From Candidatus Eremiobacteraceae bacterium (GTDB lineage: Bacteria > Vulcanimicrobiota > Vulcanimicrobiia > Eremiobacterales > Eremiobacteraceae), in contig DATGJI010000059.1 in assembly GCA_035295225.1 (NCBI GenBank), positions 40,492 to 104,491 on the forward strand: 64,000 nucleotides of DNA. The letters are read 5' to 3'. Position 1 is the stretch's first letter. Each line of letters starts with the position of its first letter. Positions 34,601 through 42,519 of the stretch are shown one piece after another. The translations under genes and the position numbers were made by a program. Under the pieces are notes generated by a model, which saw nothing but the letters and a program-made list of their open reading frames with translations, had not been told where the DNA came from and searched no databases.

Positions 34601-35197
34601 GTAACGAGCGGCCATGAGTTGGCGGAGCGCATCTTCGCGGAAAGGTTCTGCGGCGAGCAACCGCTGCGCGTACCGGACCGCATCCGAGAATTCGCGCCGG
34701 CTTCGATGCAGCAAGATCAATCTGCCGAGCGCGGCGAGATACGTGGAGCGCAGCCGCTCCCGAATCGTGACAACCCAATCATCGTACGAGTTGTCCATGA
34801 AATCGCCGCGGTAGAGGTCCACTGCCTGCGGGAGCGATTCTGGTTCCTTTGCGAGCCGCTCGAATTCGGCCACGTCGACGAAGCATTCGGCAGCTGGGTT
34901 CCAGCTCACGCTGTCGGCGTCCGACGCGATCCAAAGTCCGCCGTCCGGTAACTTTGGGAGGGCCTTGTTCATCAATGAGAGGTAGCGGCGCAGTTCGGCG
35001 AGCGCTGTTTCTTCGGGCTCGTCGGGGAAGAGCGTGAAGGCTAAGAACGGCCGCGAAACCGACTCGCCTCGGTGCACGACCAAGTACGCCAAGAGCGAAA
35101 GCGACAGCTGATGCTTCGCGAATTTCAGCACGTGGTCGCCGGCGAGCACGCGCGGTTGACCGAAGAGGAACACTTCCAATTGCGAAGCCGCGGGCAT
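31688..35197 (-). CDS. BTAD-AAA-TPR transcriptional regulator
   Basis: A 1169-residue regulator. Residues 1 to about 100 resemble the OmpR-like winged helix of SARP proteins, and about 100-245 form a bacterial transcriptional activation domain (VDVAEFERLAKEPESLPQAV then LYRGDFMD). An AAA/NB-ARC-like ATPase comes next, with VFVGGEAGIGKTRLL (Walker A, about residue 300), LGLEDLHWAGNSTIDSL (Walker B) and FLNEAIAELAERR. TPR-like helical repeats fill about 640-1150. Such proteins integrate a ligand signal through the ATPase-TPR part and activate promoters. No target is evident; the leftward secreted-protein operon lies just upstream. Confidence 0.88.
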   Translation of the reverse strand: MPAASQLEVFLFGQPRVLAGDHVLKFAKHQLSLSLLAYLVVHRGESVSRPFLAFTLFPDEPEETALAELRRYLSLMNKALPKLPDGGLWIASDADSVSWNPAAECFVDVAEFERLAKEPESLPQAVDLYRGDFMDNSYDDWVVTIRERLRSTYLAALGRLILLHRSRREFSDAVRYAQRLLAAEPFREDALRQLMAARYGSADASGALAEFDRFAEKLRAEMRVEPMPETVAVRDAILRNAVLPGALDAPVAQDSNHRQAFRGLPFVGRGQQLDHLRMMWGRAARGAGSVVFVGGEAGIGKTRLLSEFALIVDSEGGRVAVGSTSYPEAAPYQCVVDALRGALPALKMDPADRASLAVLAQVLPELGAQIPGLGVPPPLAPEREATRLLDALARYAIEFARVRPAMLGLEDLHWAGNSTIDSLIAIARRASRSALLVIATFRDEDIESGHPLRAAIRDLTGQRLASHLTLGRLGRDEIRGLLQTMPAASLAPSEDSADDLYGASEGNPFFLNEAIAELAERRAGNVETGRARPSSSTAVVASRIARLSPNARAVAEIAAVAGQAFNIEVVRQVSGLDPSLVSDGMNELLDRAIIRDAGSRSRFDYAFSHHLIADAIYQSIDAPARTRRHARAAVVLERSVGESRDEIARDLAFHFELGGLPEQATGWYAIAARRSANLFANEEALEFAEKAIAGTPDAAARIPLVQLAEDLRSRRGDREGQRRDIDMLERLVDESNCDARTAAKLRADILRRRIKLARSLGASDEETKLIDELCSAARKSGDAAERADAALQQATHLLLQSRSRDSVPHARRAFKLYESSGQVAKQIECLWLLVDAATNLGDYKAAHKSLALLRTLAAESGDRAAQARALAVIATEALLHQRYRECYDFTREALALNVELGDREAEAASRARIAVTAAWLGLYEEAVAEFSSALDTYALIGHRRGLATTLTNKTILAMRLGLFEEAKNLIARSNELLEVVRERRTIVANAVNMSFINLHLGDARAAREFAARALAEAREIDFPVFEAAALANLGNAERVLGAHEEAIAHMNAGITIRRHVQEPGDFADDLSDLGLAYLQAGKLDDARSAADELSKIASRSLDGAFWPQYIHWVLSQVYKACGDRRRAEEAGALAVSALEEFAAKIGQPAMREAFLAIDINRDILASART

Positions 35198-35252
35198 CGC
35201 CGCACTTTCAATCAGCCGCGAGGTCGGCCCTCGTAACCGCGGCTGCTATCCG

Positions 35253-36278
35253 TCACGGCAACACTTGATAGCGAGCCTCCATGCCCAACGACGCGTGATC
35301 GTCTTTGCTGCACATCAGGAGCCAAACACCTGGATTGTCCGGGATCATGTCCACGACGTCCTGATGGAATACCAACGGCACCGCGTCGGCCCTATTGCCT
35401 TGGAAGACAACCGTCTCACCGCTCCATGTCGGGGTGTGGCCGTCGAAGCCGTTCATCGTTGTAAGCAGATACCAGCGGACTCTCGCGCGAGCGTGAATCG
35501 CCGGCATCGGCATGTTGCCGTAGACGTATCCGTTGATCGACGGGAACGCGTTGTCGCCGGTAAAGGTCTTCGCGTGAGAGCTGATACCTCGAGCATTGAC
35601 GACCCGATCTTGGAGATTCTGGGTGACGAGCGGGCTTTGATCTTCGAGTTGCGACGAGAACAACGTGACGATTTCTTGGTCGACGTCAACCGGCGACCCA
35701 TCGGCACGAGCGTCTCCGCGGCGCGTGACGATCAGCGGACCGATGAGCGCGGCGCTATCGACCGTGGCTTGTTGGACGTCGGAGATATACGCCCAGACAA
35801 TCGAACTTGTATCCATCGCGGTGGGCCCGTCGGCAGCGGTGACGGACCAGCGATACGTGCGCGTGGCACCCGGTTTCACCGCCGTAGGTTTTGGTGTGGA
35901 GACCGCACCGCCTGGTGCGATGTCCACCGAAAGGTTCGTGTTATTGCGAAACACGATGACGATCGTATCGCCGACTTCGGCGTGAATCGTCGGTCCCGTG
36001 AGACCGAGATAGCGATCGGATATCGGAACGGGCAAGAGCTGGGTGAATGACCCATCCGTGTACTCACGATAGATCGCTTTGTGATAGACCCAGCCTAGTT
36101 GTGCGGAGCGGAGGGCACGGAGCGGCTTCCCCGAGATGATGTTCCGGTTCTGCGGTGCGTAGTTCCAGAGCACATCATCGGCTGCGATGTAGTGAACGCG
36201 GTCACGCGCAGCGGCCGGCGCGACAAAAAAGAGCATGCCCGCGACGAAGACGACGGCAAGAGCTATGAGCTTCTTCAT
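35253..36278 (-). CDS. Pseudo-multicopper oxidase retaining only the type 1 copper site
   Basis: A 341-residue exported protein (signal peptide ending about PAAA-RD) that is a close paralogue of the following multicopper oxidase (shared N-terminus YIAADxVxWNYAP and QLGW..HKAIYREY.DG.F). All eight trinuclear-cluster histidines are gone: VHAHG becomes VDIAPG, YHSH becomes YISD, HAPHWHG becomes HTPTWSG, and FHCH becomes LMCS. The type 1 ligands are kept: His281, Cys323, His328, Met333. It should bind one blue copper and be unable to reduce oxygen. Its ATG overlaps the oxidase stop (ATGA). A role as electron carrier or partner subunit is inferred. Confidence 0.88.
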   Translation of the reverse strand: MKKLIALAVVFVAGMLFFVAPAAARDRVHYIAADDVLWNYAPQNRNIISGKPLRALRSAQLGWVYHKAIYREYTDGSFTQLLPVPISDRYLGLTGPTIHAEVGDTIVIVFRNNTNLSVDIAPGGAVSTPKPTAVKPGATRTYRWSVTAADGPTAMDTSSIVWAYISDVQQATVDSAALIGPLIVTRRGDARADGSPVDVDQEIVTLFSSQLEDQSPLVTQNLQDRVVNARGISSHAKTFTGDNAFPSINGYVYGNMPMPAIHARARVRWYLLTTMNGFDGHTPTWSGETVVFQGNRADAVPLVFHQDVVDMIPDNPGVWLLMCSKDDHASLGMEARYQVLP

Positions 36279-37363
36279 GGCTGCACCCGGTAACGGGCTA
36301 CCATCCCTCCGGCGAGATGGATGTTGACATGGCAGTGGAACAGCCACGTGCCCGCATTGTCCGGAGTCATGTCGGCGACGGTCATCGCCATCGGCCCCAG
36401 CTGCGCCATATCGGTGCGCATGCCGTTCACCACGACGGTGTTCCCATGCCAATGCGGCGCGTGAAAATCGAAGTCGCTCATGGTCGAAAGCAGATACCAG
36501 CGGACCCGCTCGCCGATGCGCATGCTCGGAACCGGCATGTTGCCGAATGAATATCCGTTGATCGTCCACATGTCGTCGTCGCTGGTGGCGAAGTTCCCGG
36601 GCGGTTTGACATGGCGCGGATTGATGTGCGGGTCGCTGATGTTGGCCTGGAAATAGCGGCTCGAGCTCTCATCGAATTGGGCGAACATGGCAAATATCTC
36701 GCGATCGACGTCCTTCGGCGATCCATCGGGTTTCGCCATGCCCTTCGCCGTCACCACGATGGGCCCGATCGGCCCCGTGTTGACGTCGCCCACCTCATCT
36801 TGGTGCGAGTGGTACATCCACACGACCGAACTGCCGTCACCAGCGGCCGGTCCCGCGCGCTCCGGCACTTGCCAGGTGTACGTGAACGTCTGACCTTGCG
36901 GCACGCTGTCGCCGTTTTTGTTCCAGCCGGAAACGCCGTCCTGATACGGCGCTCCCTCGGAAGATTTCGTGTAGAACAGTCCGTGCGCGTGCACCGTCAA
37001 CGGGAATCTTGCATTGTTGCGAAACACCACGACGACCGTATCGCCGACTTCTGCGTGGATGACGGGCCCCAGCAGACCGAGATACGCATCCTCGGGAGAT
37101 CGCGGCTTCAATGTGCGGAACGTGCCGTCGACGTACTCCCTGTAGATCGCCTTGTGGAAGGACCATCCGAGCTGCATCGGTGCGAGCGGCGGCAGCGGTT
37201 TTTGCGCGATGAGGTCCTCTCCGCTCGGAGCGTAATTCCAGACGACCTCATCGGCCGCGATGTAGTACGTCCGCGTGCGCGCCTGTGACGGGCTCGCGCA
37301 TGTCAGAAATACGGTGCTTCCGACGATCGCCGCAAACGCGGCAGCCCAAGTCAATCTCAACAC
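36275..37363 (-). CDS. Two-domain multicopper oxidase, exported
   Basis: A 362-residue multicopper oxidase with an N-terminal signal peptide (to about SQA-RT). It is the ceruloplasmin-like two-domain type. The full ligand set is visible: HAH (125/127), HSH (185/187), HAPHWH (301/304/306) and HCHVNIHLAGGM (343-354, with Cys344, His349 and Met354 at type 1). It should oxidise phenols or metal ions in the periplasm and reduce oxygen to water. It lies 23 bases after the glycine-rich secreted protein gene and is coupled to its T1-only paralogue. Confidence 0.93.
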   Translation of the reverse strand: MLRLTWAAAFAAIVGSTVFLTCASPSQARTRTYYIAADEVVWNYAPSGEDLIAQKPLPPLAPMQLGWSFHKAIYREYVDGTFRTLKPRSPEDAYLGLLGPVIHAEVGDTVVVVFRNNARFPLTVHAHGLFYTKSSEGAPYQDGVSGWNKNGDSVPQGQTFTYTWQVPERAGPAAGDGSSVVWMYHSHQDEVGDVNTGPIGPIVVTAKGMAKPDGSPKDVDREIFAMFAQFDESSSRYFQANISDPHINPRHVKPPGNFATSDDDMWTINGYSFGNMPVPSMRIGERVRWYLLSTMSDFDFHAPHWHGNTVVVNGMRTDMAQLGPMAMTVADMTPDNAGTWLFHCHVNIHLAGGMVARYRVQP

Positions 37364-37386
37364 TCGTTCCTCCGGCTTTCGCGATA

Positions 37387-38748
37387 TCAGGCGTGCGCTA
37401 AACGCTGCGAGGACGGCCGCGAAATGATGGTGGACATCGGCAGTCGCGGTGCGCGCTCGCCGTAGCGTTTTGCGACGATCCGGTACTCAAAGGTCAATGT
37501 ATCTCGCCCGTTTCGCAGCTCGCGGACGGCAAAGCCGCTCGGCGTGCGCTGCGCGACATAGAGACCGTTGCAGTCGCCTTCGGGTGTCACGGAGACGAGG
37601 TACGAAGCGCTTGCGTCTATGACGTTTGAGAATTTCGGATCGAGAGGTACGTACGCAAATCCGTTGGCCAGCGTCCCTTCGCCGTTATCCTCTATTGTGG
37701 GCTCGGACTCAGACGGCGTGTATTCGGTGACCGCATGTAAGCGCTTGCCTCCCGCGATGCAACCGGCTTGGCAGCCGCCGTATACGATGAGAAACCCGCT
37801 GACATACATGTCGCCTTTGTCGTCCACCACAAGTTCCTCGGCACCGCTGTTGTCTCTCACCGCAAACACCTCACTCCCGGTGCCCACGCCGCCGCCGTAG
37901 AGTGCGAGTGCGTCGTTCGAACTTATCGTGTTGACGATTTTGCTGCCGGTCCCGGATATATTGAGATTGCCGCTCAGGCTCGTGCTGCCGAGCGTCGCCG
38001 AACCGAAATGACCGCTGGACGCCGTAAGACTGCTGGCGATGCTGACATTGCCATGCGAGTCGAGATCGAGCGCGTCTCCAGACGGACCAACCGCTTGGAT
38101 GATCTTGTTGTTCGAACTCGACGTGTCTTGAAGGTATAACTCGGGTGCTGAGGTGTTCGGGCCTTGATTCGCAAACAGCGCGGTTCCGGTCTGCGCAAAC
38201 GCATAGACCGCGTTTGCTGCCGCCGAGGTCACATGCAGACCGTCGTTCGCCGGCCCGCCATCGGCGAGAACGCCGGCGGCTCCATTGTTATGCCCAGTCG
38301 CGGTGCTGCGGCCGGCGACACCAAACCCCGTCGAACTGTTCTGACCGTACACGCCGCTCCCGAAAGTGCTCGATGAAAGGCCGGCAACGCCGTTCTGGCC
38401 GGACGAGCCCGTGGTTCCGGTGACGCCCGTGCCGTTGACCGACGTGCCGGTGACGCCGCTATCGAGTTGTCCGCTCGTGCTCGCATCTACACCCAGCACC
38501 CCGGACTTGCCGCTGGTCTTACCGGTGCTGCCGAACTGCGTTCGGCCTTCGAGCGCCGTGCCGTTCGAGGAAACGCCTTTGATCGCGTCTCCGTTCTTGC
38601 TGTTCACCCATTGCAGGCACGGCGCCGAAGATGCGCACGAAAGAATCGACTCCATGGCCGCGCGCGCGGGCCCGATGGATGCCACCGCGGCAGTCACCGT
38701 GAGGCCGACAGCCAGGCACAGCGCGAACCGAACTCTCCAACCTTGCAT
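37387..38748 (-). CDS. Secreted glycine/serine-repeat protein
   Basis: A 453-residue exported protein from the ATG at 38748 with a clear signal peptide (LCLAVGLTVTAAVASIGPARA). The mature part contains repeated G-V-x-G-x-S/T-x-x-G-x-G-V-x-G units about residues 80-170, a pattern of beta-helical stalk proteins. A middle region of short beta repeats (NVSIASSLTASSGHFGSATLGSTSLSGNLN) and a C-terminal globular domain follow (YLVSVTPEGDCNGLYVAQRT). It may be a fibrous surface protein; no enzymatic motif is seen. It heads the operon with the two multicopper oxidases, and its start is divergent from a small secreted protein gene. Confidence 0.75.
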   Translation of the reverse strand: MQGWRVRFALCLAVGLTVTAAVASIGPARAAMESILSCASSAPCLQWVNSKNGDAIKGVSSNGTALEGRTQFGSTGKTSGKSGVLGVDASTSGQLDSGVTGTSVNGTGVTGTTGSSGQNGVAGLSSSTFGSGVYGQNSSTGFGVAGRSTATGHNNGAAGVLADGGPANDGLHVTSAAANAVYAFAQTGTALFANQGPNTSAPELYLQDTSSSNNKIIQAVGPSGDALDLDSHGNVSIASSLTASSGHFGSATLGSTSLSGNLNISGTGSKIVNTISSNDALALYGGGVGTGSEVFAVRDNSGAEELVVDDKGDMYVSGFLIVYGGCQAGCIAGGKRLHAVTEYTPSESEPTIEDNGEGTLANGFAYVPLDPKFSNVIDASASYLVSVTPEGDCNGLYVAQRTPSGFAVRELRNGRDTLTFEYRIVAKRYGERAPRLPMSTIISRPSSQRLAHA

Positions 38749-38933
38749 GATCTCTTCTCCGTTGCGACGTCGATGGCTCTGAACTGTCTTGAGGCTATCA
38801 CGAGTGCGTTCGAGCGGCGTACGAACCCGCCGAGCGGGCCTCCGAGGCGATGCACGGCGGCCGCACGGCGCGCTGGTAGACTCGCGTCGTGGATGCAGCG
38901 CACCGCTTCGTTGTGCGCGCGGCTTCGGGGAGA

Positions 38934-39446
38934 ATGGCAATGCGAAGAGCTTTTTGGATGTTCCTGATCGTGGCGGCGGCGCTTGGCGCCGGCGCGCAGC
39001 GGTCTTCAGCCGCGGAAGGTACCTCTACGCCTATGCCGGGCGGCGCCTATCAATTGAGCGGACTCAGCGGCACGATGTCGTCGACGCTCTTCAACGGCAA
39101 GATCCGGATCAAGAAGATGTCGTTTCGGACGGCGACGCCGCAGGAGCTGATCCTGACGGCAGGCCAGACGGGCGTCGTGTTCTCCTGCATCGTGTCGAAT
39201 GGCACGAACGAACGCCGCTCCGGCTATCTCGGCGCGTCGCTCGTCGACTCGGACGGCATCGTGGTGGATTCTTATGGCGGTCCCATGGAATCGCTCTACG
39301 GCTTGGAACCGGGCGCGGCCGCACGGCAGTCGTTCCGATTTCTTCTCAATGACGGGTTCAAACCAGTAAAGCTGGTCTTGATTGAACTTGGAAACGGGCC
39401 GCAGCCGGTGTTTCGGATCGCGTTGAAACCAAGCGATCTACCGTGA
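38934..39446 (+). CDS. Small secreted hypothetical protein
   Basis: A 170-residue exported protein starting at the ATG 38934 (MAMRRAFWMFLIVAAALGAGAQRSSAAE), with a GGGGAG ribosome site. The mature part is beta-rich (LSGLSGTMSSTLFNGKIRIK; VVFSCIVSNGTNERRSGYLG), consistent with a single Ig-like fold that I do not recognise. It is divergent from the secreted repeat protein and convergent with the penicillin-acylase gene. Confidence 0.75.
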   Translation: MAMRRAFWMFLIVAAALGAGAQRSSAAEGTSTPMPGGAYQLSGLSGTMSSTLFNGKIRIKKMSFRTATPQELILTAGQTGVVFSCIVSNGTNERRSGYLGASLVDSDGIVVDSYGGPMESLYGLEPGAAARQSFRFLLNDGFKPVKLVLIELGNGPQPVFRIALKPSDLP

Positions 39447-39462
39447 CCTCGGAACCTCAACC

Positions 39463-41862
39463 TCAGTGAAGTGGCTGCAGGACAAGCGTGTGGCGCGTCG
39501 CCCGGGCGACGGCGTCGTCGGAGAATGGGGTGCGCCGGTAGACGTTGTTGACCCAGTCCTGCATCTGGTCGTCGTAATGCTCGTCGCTGTAGTGACCTGA
39601 CTCGCCGACGGTCAAGACCATCGACGAGTTATCCCAGTCGTGGGTATCGGCGACCAGACGCATGGACGGGCCGAAATCGGGCTTGGCCTGGAAGATCGTG
39701 AATGGATCACCGGGCTGGGGCAGCGGTTTGAAATTCAGCAACGCATTCAGGGGCCACACCGCGCCGAGCGGATGGTCGAAGATCGCGGCGTCGACGTCGC
39801 CCCACGGACGGAGAGAGTCGATGCCTTGCCCGGGTTTCAATTTAAGATCGACGACGGCTTCGCGAACAGCCTTGGGGATGGCGGCGACGACGCTCGCGCG
39901 GGTCACGCCGAGCGGCGCGAGCGAGCGATCGCCGCTCAGCGCTCGGGCGACAGCCGTGATCGGATGGAAATGCGCTTTGTATTGCGTGTAGAGCGATCCG
40001 AGCTTCGGTTCGAGGAGATCGCGAGTCAGGTCGTCACGCTCGACGGTGAGAAACGTGACGTTTCGATCCTGGATCTCTGCGCGGCCGTTCCAGTTGGCAA
40101 GCTCGGTCCGAATCAGTGAAAGTTCTGCATCCTGTGATTCTTTGAGGGCCGAGATCGTCAGCGCCGCGAGTTCTGCATCCGGAATGTCGATCGAGTTCGA
40201 CTGCATCGCGCCGTACTCGCTCGGTCTGCGAAAGGGCGTCATGGCCATGAGGCGCGTGATCTCTTGAACGCGATACGGCGGCGCGTAGAGCGCGGTCGAA
40301 AGCTGCGGCGAATACGCGGGCGACGTCAGCGCATTGTTAGCGCTTGCGAGAAATCCGTCCGGCGGGTCAAACGCGTGCGGCAACTTTGCGAACGGCACGT
40401 CGCCGGACCAGCGAAAGCGCGGATCGGATCCATCGGCCGGCAGCCATCCGTCGAAGCCTTGCCGCACCGGAAGACGACCCGCGTCCTGGTAGCCGATATG
40501 GCCGTCGACGTCCGCATAGACAAAATTGAGATTCGGGCCCACGAGTTCGGAGACGGCTGCGCGGAATTGCGCCCAATCCGACGCTCGATCCAGATCGCCC
40601 TGACCGCGCGAAGGATCGGAGTCGCGCAGGGCGGTCCAAGAAAGCGCGTACGCCTTTGCACCTTCGCGCTTGACGATCGGACCGTGGATCGTCTCCAGCA
40701 CGTCGAGCGTCGCGTCCGGCTTGCCTTTGACCGGGATGTGTTCGACGCGATGCACCGCGCGCAGCCATGATGAACCGACGCGGTATTCGTCGGAAGTCGG
40801 CCCGCGAAATCTTTCGGCGAACAGATCTTGCGCGGCGCCGTATGCGCTCGTCACGCCGAACGCGATTCGTTCGTTGTGGCCAAGCGTCACGCCGGGCAGA
40901 CCCGGAATCGTGAATCCTTCCACGTCGAAGCCTGCGCCTTTGAGCTGGACGACCCACCATGTGCTGGGCACAGAATGCTCGAGATGCGTGTCGTTCGAGA
41001 GAACGGGCAAACCGGTCGTGGTCCGCTTTCCGGAGACGGTCCAGCCGTTTGAACCCGAATCGGGCACGCGCTCGGCACCGGCCGGCGCGGCAAATGCCGG
41101 AGTCCACGCGGTGACGTCGCGTGGCGCGGCGCTTTGCGTCCGCCCCGACGTCCTGCGGCTGACAGATCCGTAGCCCGGCACGGGGCGCTCGAGTTCGGGC
41201 ACGCTGTCGTTCGTCAGCGAGCGCATCGCTGCGTCGCCGATCTTGGCCGCAAGTTTTGCTCGAACCGCTATCGTATCGGCTTCGTCGTCGAGCCGCTGCT
41301 CCATGAGCTTCACGATCGCGAGACTGTCTGCGGCGGTCCACGGCGCCGGTCGATAGCCGAGCAGGCGGAATTCCAAAGCGGGCTCGCTCCCCGCTGCGTA
41401 GGCATTGACTCCTGCGGCATATGCGTCGAAGTCGGCGCGCGTGCGCGCGTCGAGATGCGCGGCATCGGACGTCGCCTTTGCCGCGAGGCCCAATGTCAAG
41501 TAGTAACGGTCGAGCGGCAGCGCGATCGAACCGAATATCTGTGAAAGACGCCCCTCGGATTCGCGGCGCAAGACATCCATCTGCCAGAGACGGTCCTGCG
41601 CACTCGCGTACCCGTCGCCGAAGAAGATATCCGTTTCGGTCTGTGCGGTGACGTGCGGTATGCCGCGGTCGTCGCGGCGAATGGTGACCGGCGCAGAGAT
41701 GCCTGCGACGGCTATCGACCCGTCGACCTTAGGAAGCGGCGCGCGGACGACCCAGACGAATGCGACGAAGGCAACGACGATGACGGCCGCGAGGAACGCG
41801 GCCACAATCCTAACTGCGATACGAACGGTCCGCGACCAGCGCCGGCGAGTTCCGCTGCTCAT
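39463..41862 (-). CDS. Penicillin acylase family protein (N-terminal nucleophile hydrolase)
   Basis: A 799-residue precursor with one N-terminal transmembrane/signal segment (RIVAAFLAAVIVVAFVAFVWVV). The alpha-chain has RRDDRGIPHVTAQTETDIFFGDGYASAQDRLWQMD. The autoproteolytic site is GSNGWTVSG, the nucleophile serine being about residue 271 at the start of the beta-chain. LSNDTHLEHSVPSTWWVVQL and LNFVYADVDGHIGYQDAGR follow, as in the family. It should cleave amides such as acyl-homoserine lactones or penicillins; the substrate is unknown. It follows the FAD oxidoreductase gene with a degenerate REP element between them. Confidence 0.92.
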   Translation of the reverse strand: MSSGTRRRWSRTVRIAVRIVAAFLAAVIVVAFVAFVWVVRAPLPKVDGSIAVAGISAPVTIRRDDRGIPHVTAQTETDIFFGDGYASAQDRLWQMDVLRRESEGRLSQIFGSIALPLDRYYLTLGLAAKATSDAAHLDARTRADFDAYAAGVNAYAAGSEPALEFRLLGYRPAPWTAADSLAIVKLMEQRLDDEADTIAVRAKLAAKIGDAAMRSLTNDSVPELERPVPGYGSVSRRTSGRTQSAAPRDVTAWTPAFAAPAGAERVPDSGSNGWTVSGKRTTTGLPVLSNDTHLEHSVPSTWWVVQLKGAGFDVEGFTIPGLPGVTLGHNERIAFGVTSAYGAAQDLFAERFRGPTSDEYRVGSSWLRAVHRVEHIPVKGKPDATLDVLETIHGPIVKREGAKAYALSWTALRDSDPSRGQGDLDRASDWAQFRAAVSELVGPNLNFVYADVDGHIGYQDAGRLPVRQGFDGWLPADGSDPRFRWSGDVPFAKLPHAFDPPDGFLASANNALTSPAYSPQLSTALYAPPYRVQEITRLMAMTPFRRPSEYGAMQSNSIDIPDAELAALTISALKESQDAELSLIRTELANWNGRAEIQDRNVTFLTVERDDLTRDLLEPKLGSLYTQYKAHFHPITAVARALSGDRSLAPLGVTRASVVAAIPKAVREAVVDLKLKPGQGIDSLRPWGDVDAAIFDHPLGAVWPLNALLNFKPLPQPGDPFTIFQAKPDFGPSMRLVADTHDWDNSSMVLTVGESGHYSDEHYDDQMQDWVNNVYRRTPFSDDAVARATRHTLVLQPLH

Positions 41863-41868
41863 TGATGT

Positions 41869-41906
41869 AGGGCCGCACGTTCAGTAGCGGCCGAGCAGCG
41901 CCCTAC
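41869..41906. repeat. Degenerate REP-like element
   Basis: A 38-base imperfect palindrome. It begins GTAGGGC and ends GCCCTAC, with an internal stem GGCCGC (41873-41878) and GCGGCC (41889-41894) around a 10-base loop. Read on the minus strand, its GTAGGGC head supplies the TAG stop of the flavoprotein gene, and its far end lies seven bases before the penicillin-acylase ATG. It keeps the GTAG head of the REP units but the stem has been rebuilt or decayed. Confidence 0.6.
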
Positions 41907-42457
41907 GTGTCGTGGTCCACGTAGTATCCGCCGCGCAACTCCTGGATAATCGCGATCGCCACGCGCGCCCCGTCCCCCGCAGCGACCACAGCCTGACTCG
42001 GTTTACCGGTGATCCGGCCGGCCGCAAAGCACCCCGGCACCGCCGTGCGGCCGTCTTCATCTACCGATACAAAGCGCCCGCCGTGGCCGCCGAGCGCAAG
42101 GCCGAGTCCGCTTGCGAGATCGGTCCGCTTGTTCGAGGCTAGGATCATGAACCGGCATCGGATATCGTGCGTGCCGGTTCTCACCGCAAAGCCCGGCGAA
42201 TCGAGCGCGATTGACGCGACGTTTGCGTCGAGGACGCGGACGCCGAAACGCACTGCCTGTTCTCGACCGCGCTCGAGCAGTTCCGCTCCGCCGATGCCGT
42301 CCGGAAAACCGATATAGTTGTTCACGCGCTCGACTCGGCGCAAGCTCGACTCGCTTGCGTCAAGCAGGCAGGTCCGCACGCCGGCCCGCCCCAGGAATAC
42401 GCCGGCGGAGAGGCCGGCCATTCCGCCTCCGACAACCACCGCATCGAATTCTTCCAT
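41903..42457 (-). CDS. Single-domain FAD oxidoreductase (TrxR-like, no NADPH domain)
   Basis: A 184-residue protein from the ATG at 42457. It has an FAD-binding VVVGGGMAGLSAGVFLGRAG and a C-terminal AVPGCFAAGRITGKPSQAVVAAGDG, which are the two halves of the FAD domain of thioredoxin reductase. The NADPH domain and the CxxC that normally sit between them are missing, and the remaining segments join smoothly. It may be an FAD protein with another electron donor. The next ATG upstream (42472) is also possible. Stop TAG lies in the REP-like element. Confidence 0.75.
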   Translation of the reverse strand: MEEFDAVVVGGGMAGLSAGVFLGRAGVRTCLLDASESSLRRVERVNNYIGFPDGIGGAELLERGREQAVRFGVRVLDANVASIALDSPGFAVRTGTHDIRCRFMILASNKRTDLASGLGLALGGHGGRFVSVDEDGRTAVPGCFAAGRITGKPSQAVVAAGDGARVAIAIIQELRGGYYVDHDT

Positions 42458-42519
42458 TGATGAGACCTTCATGAGAGCCAAGGTGCGCCGCGTGTGACCT
42501 TCCAACTGCTATCGGTACC

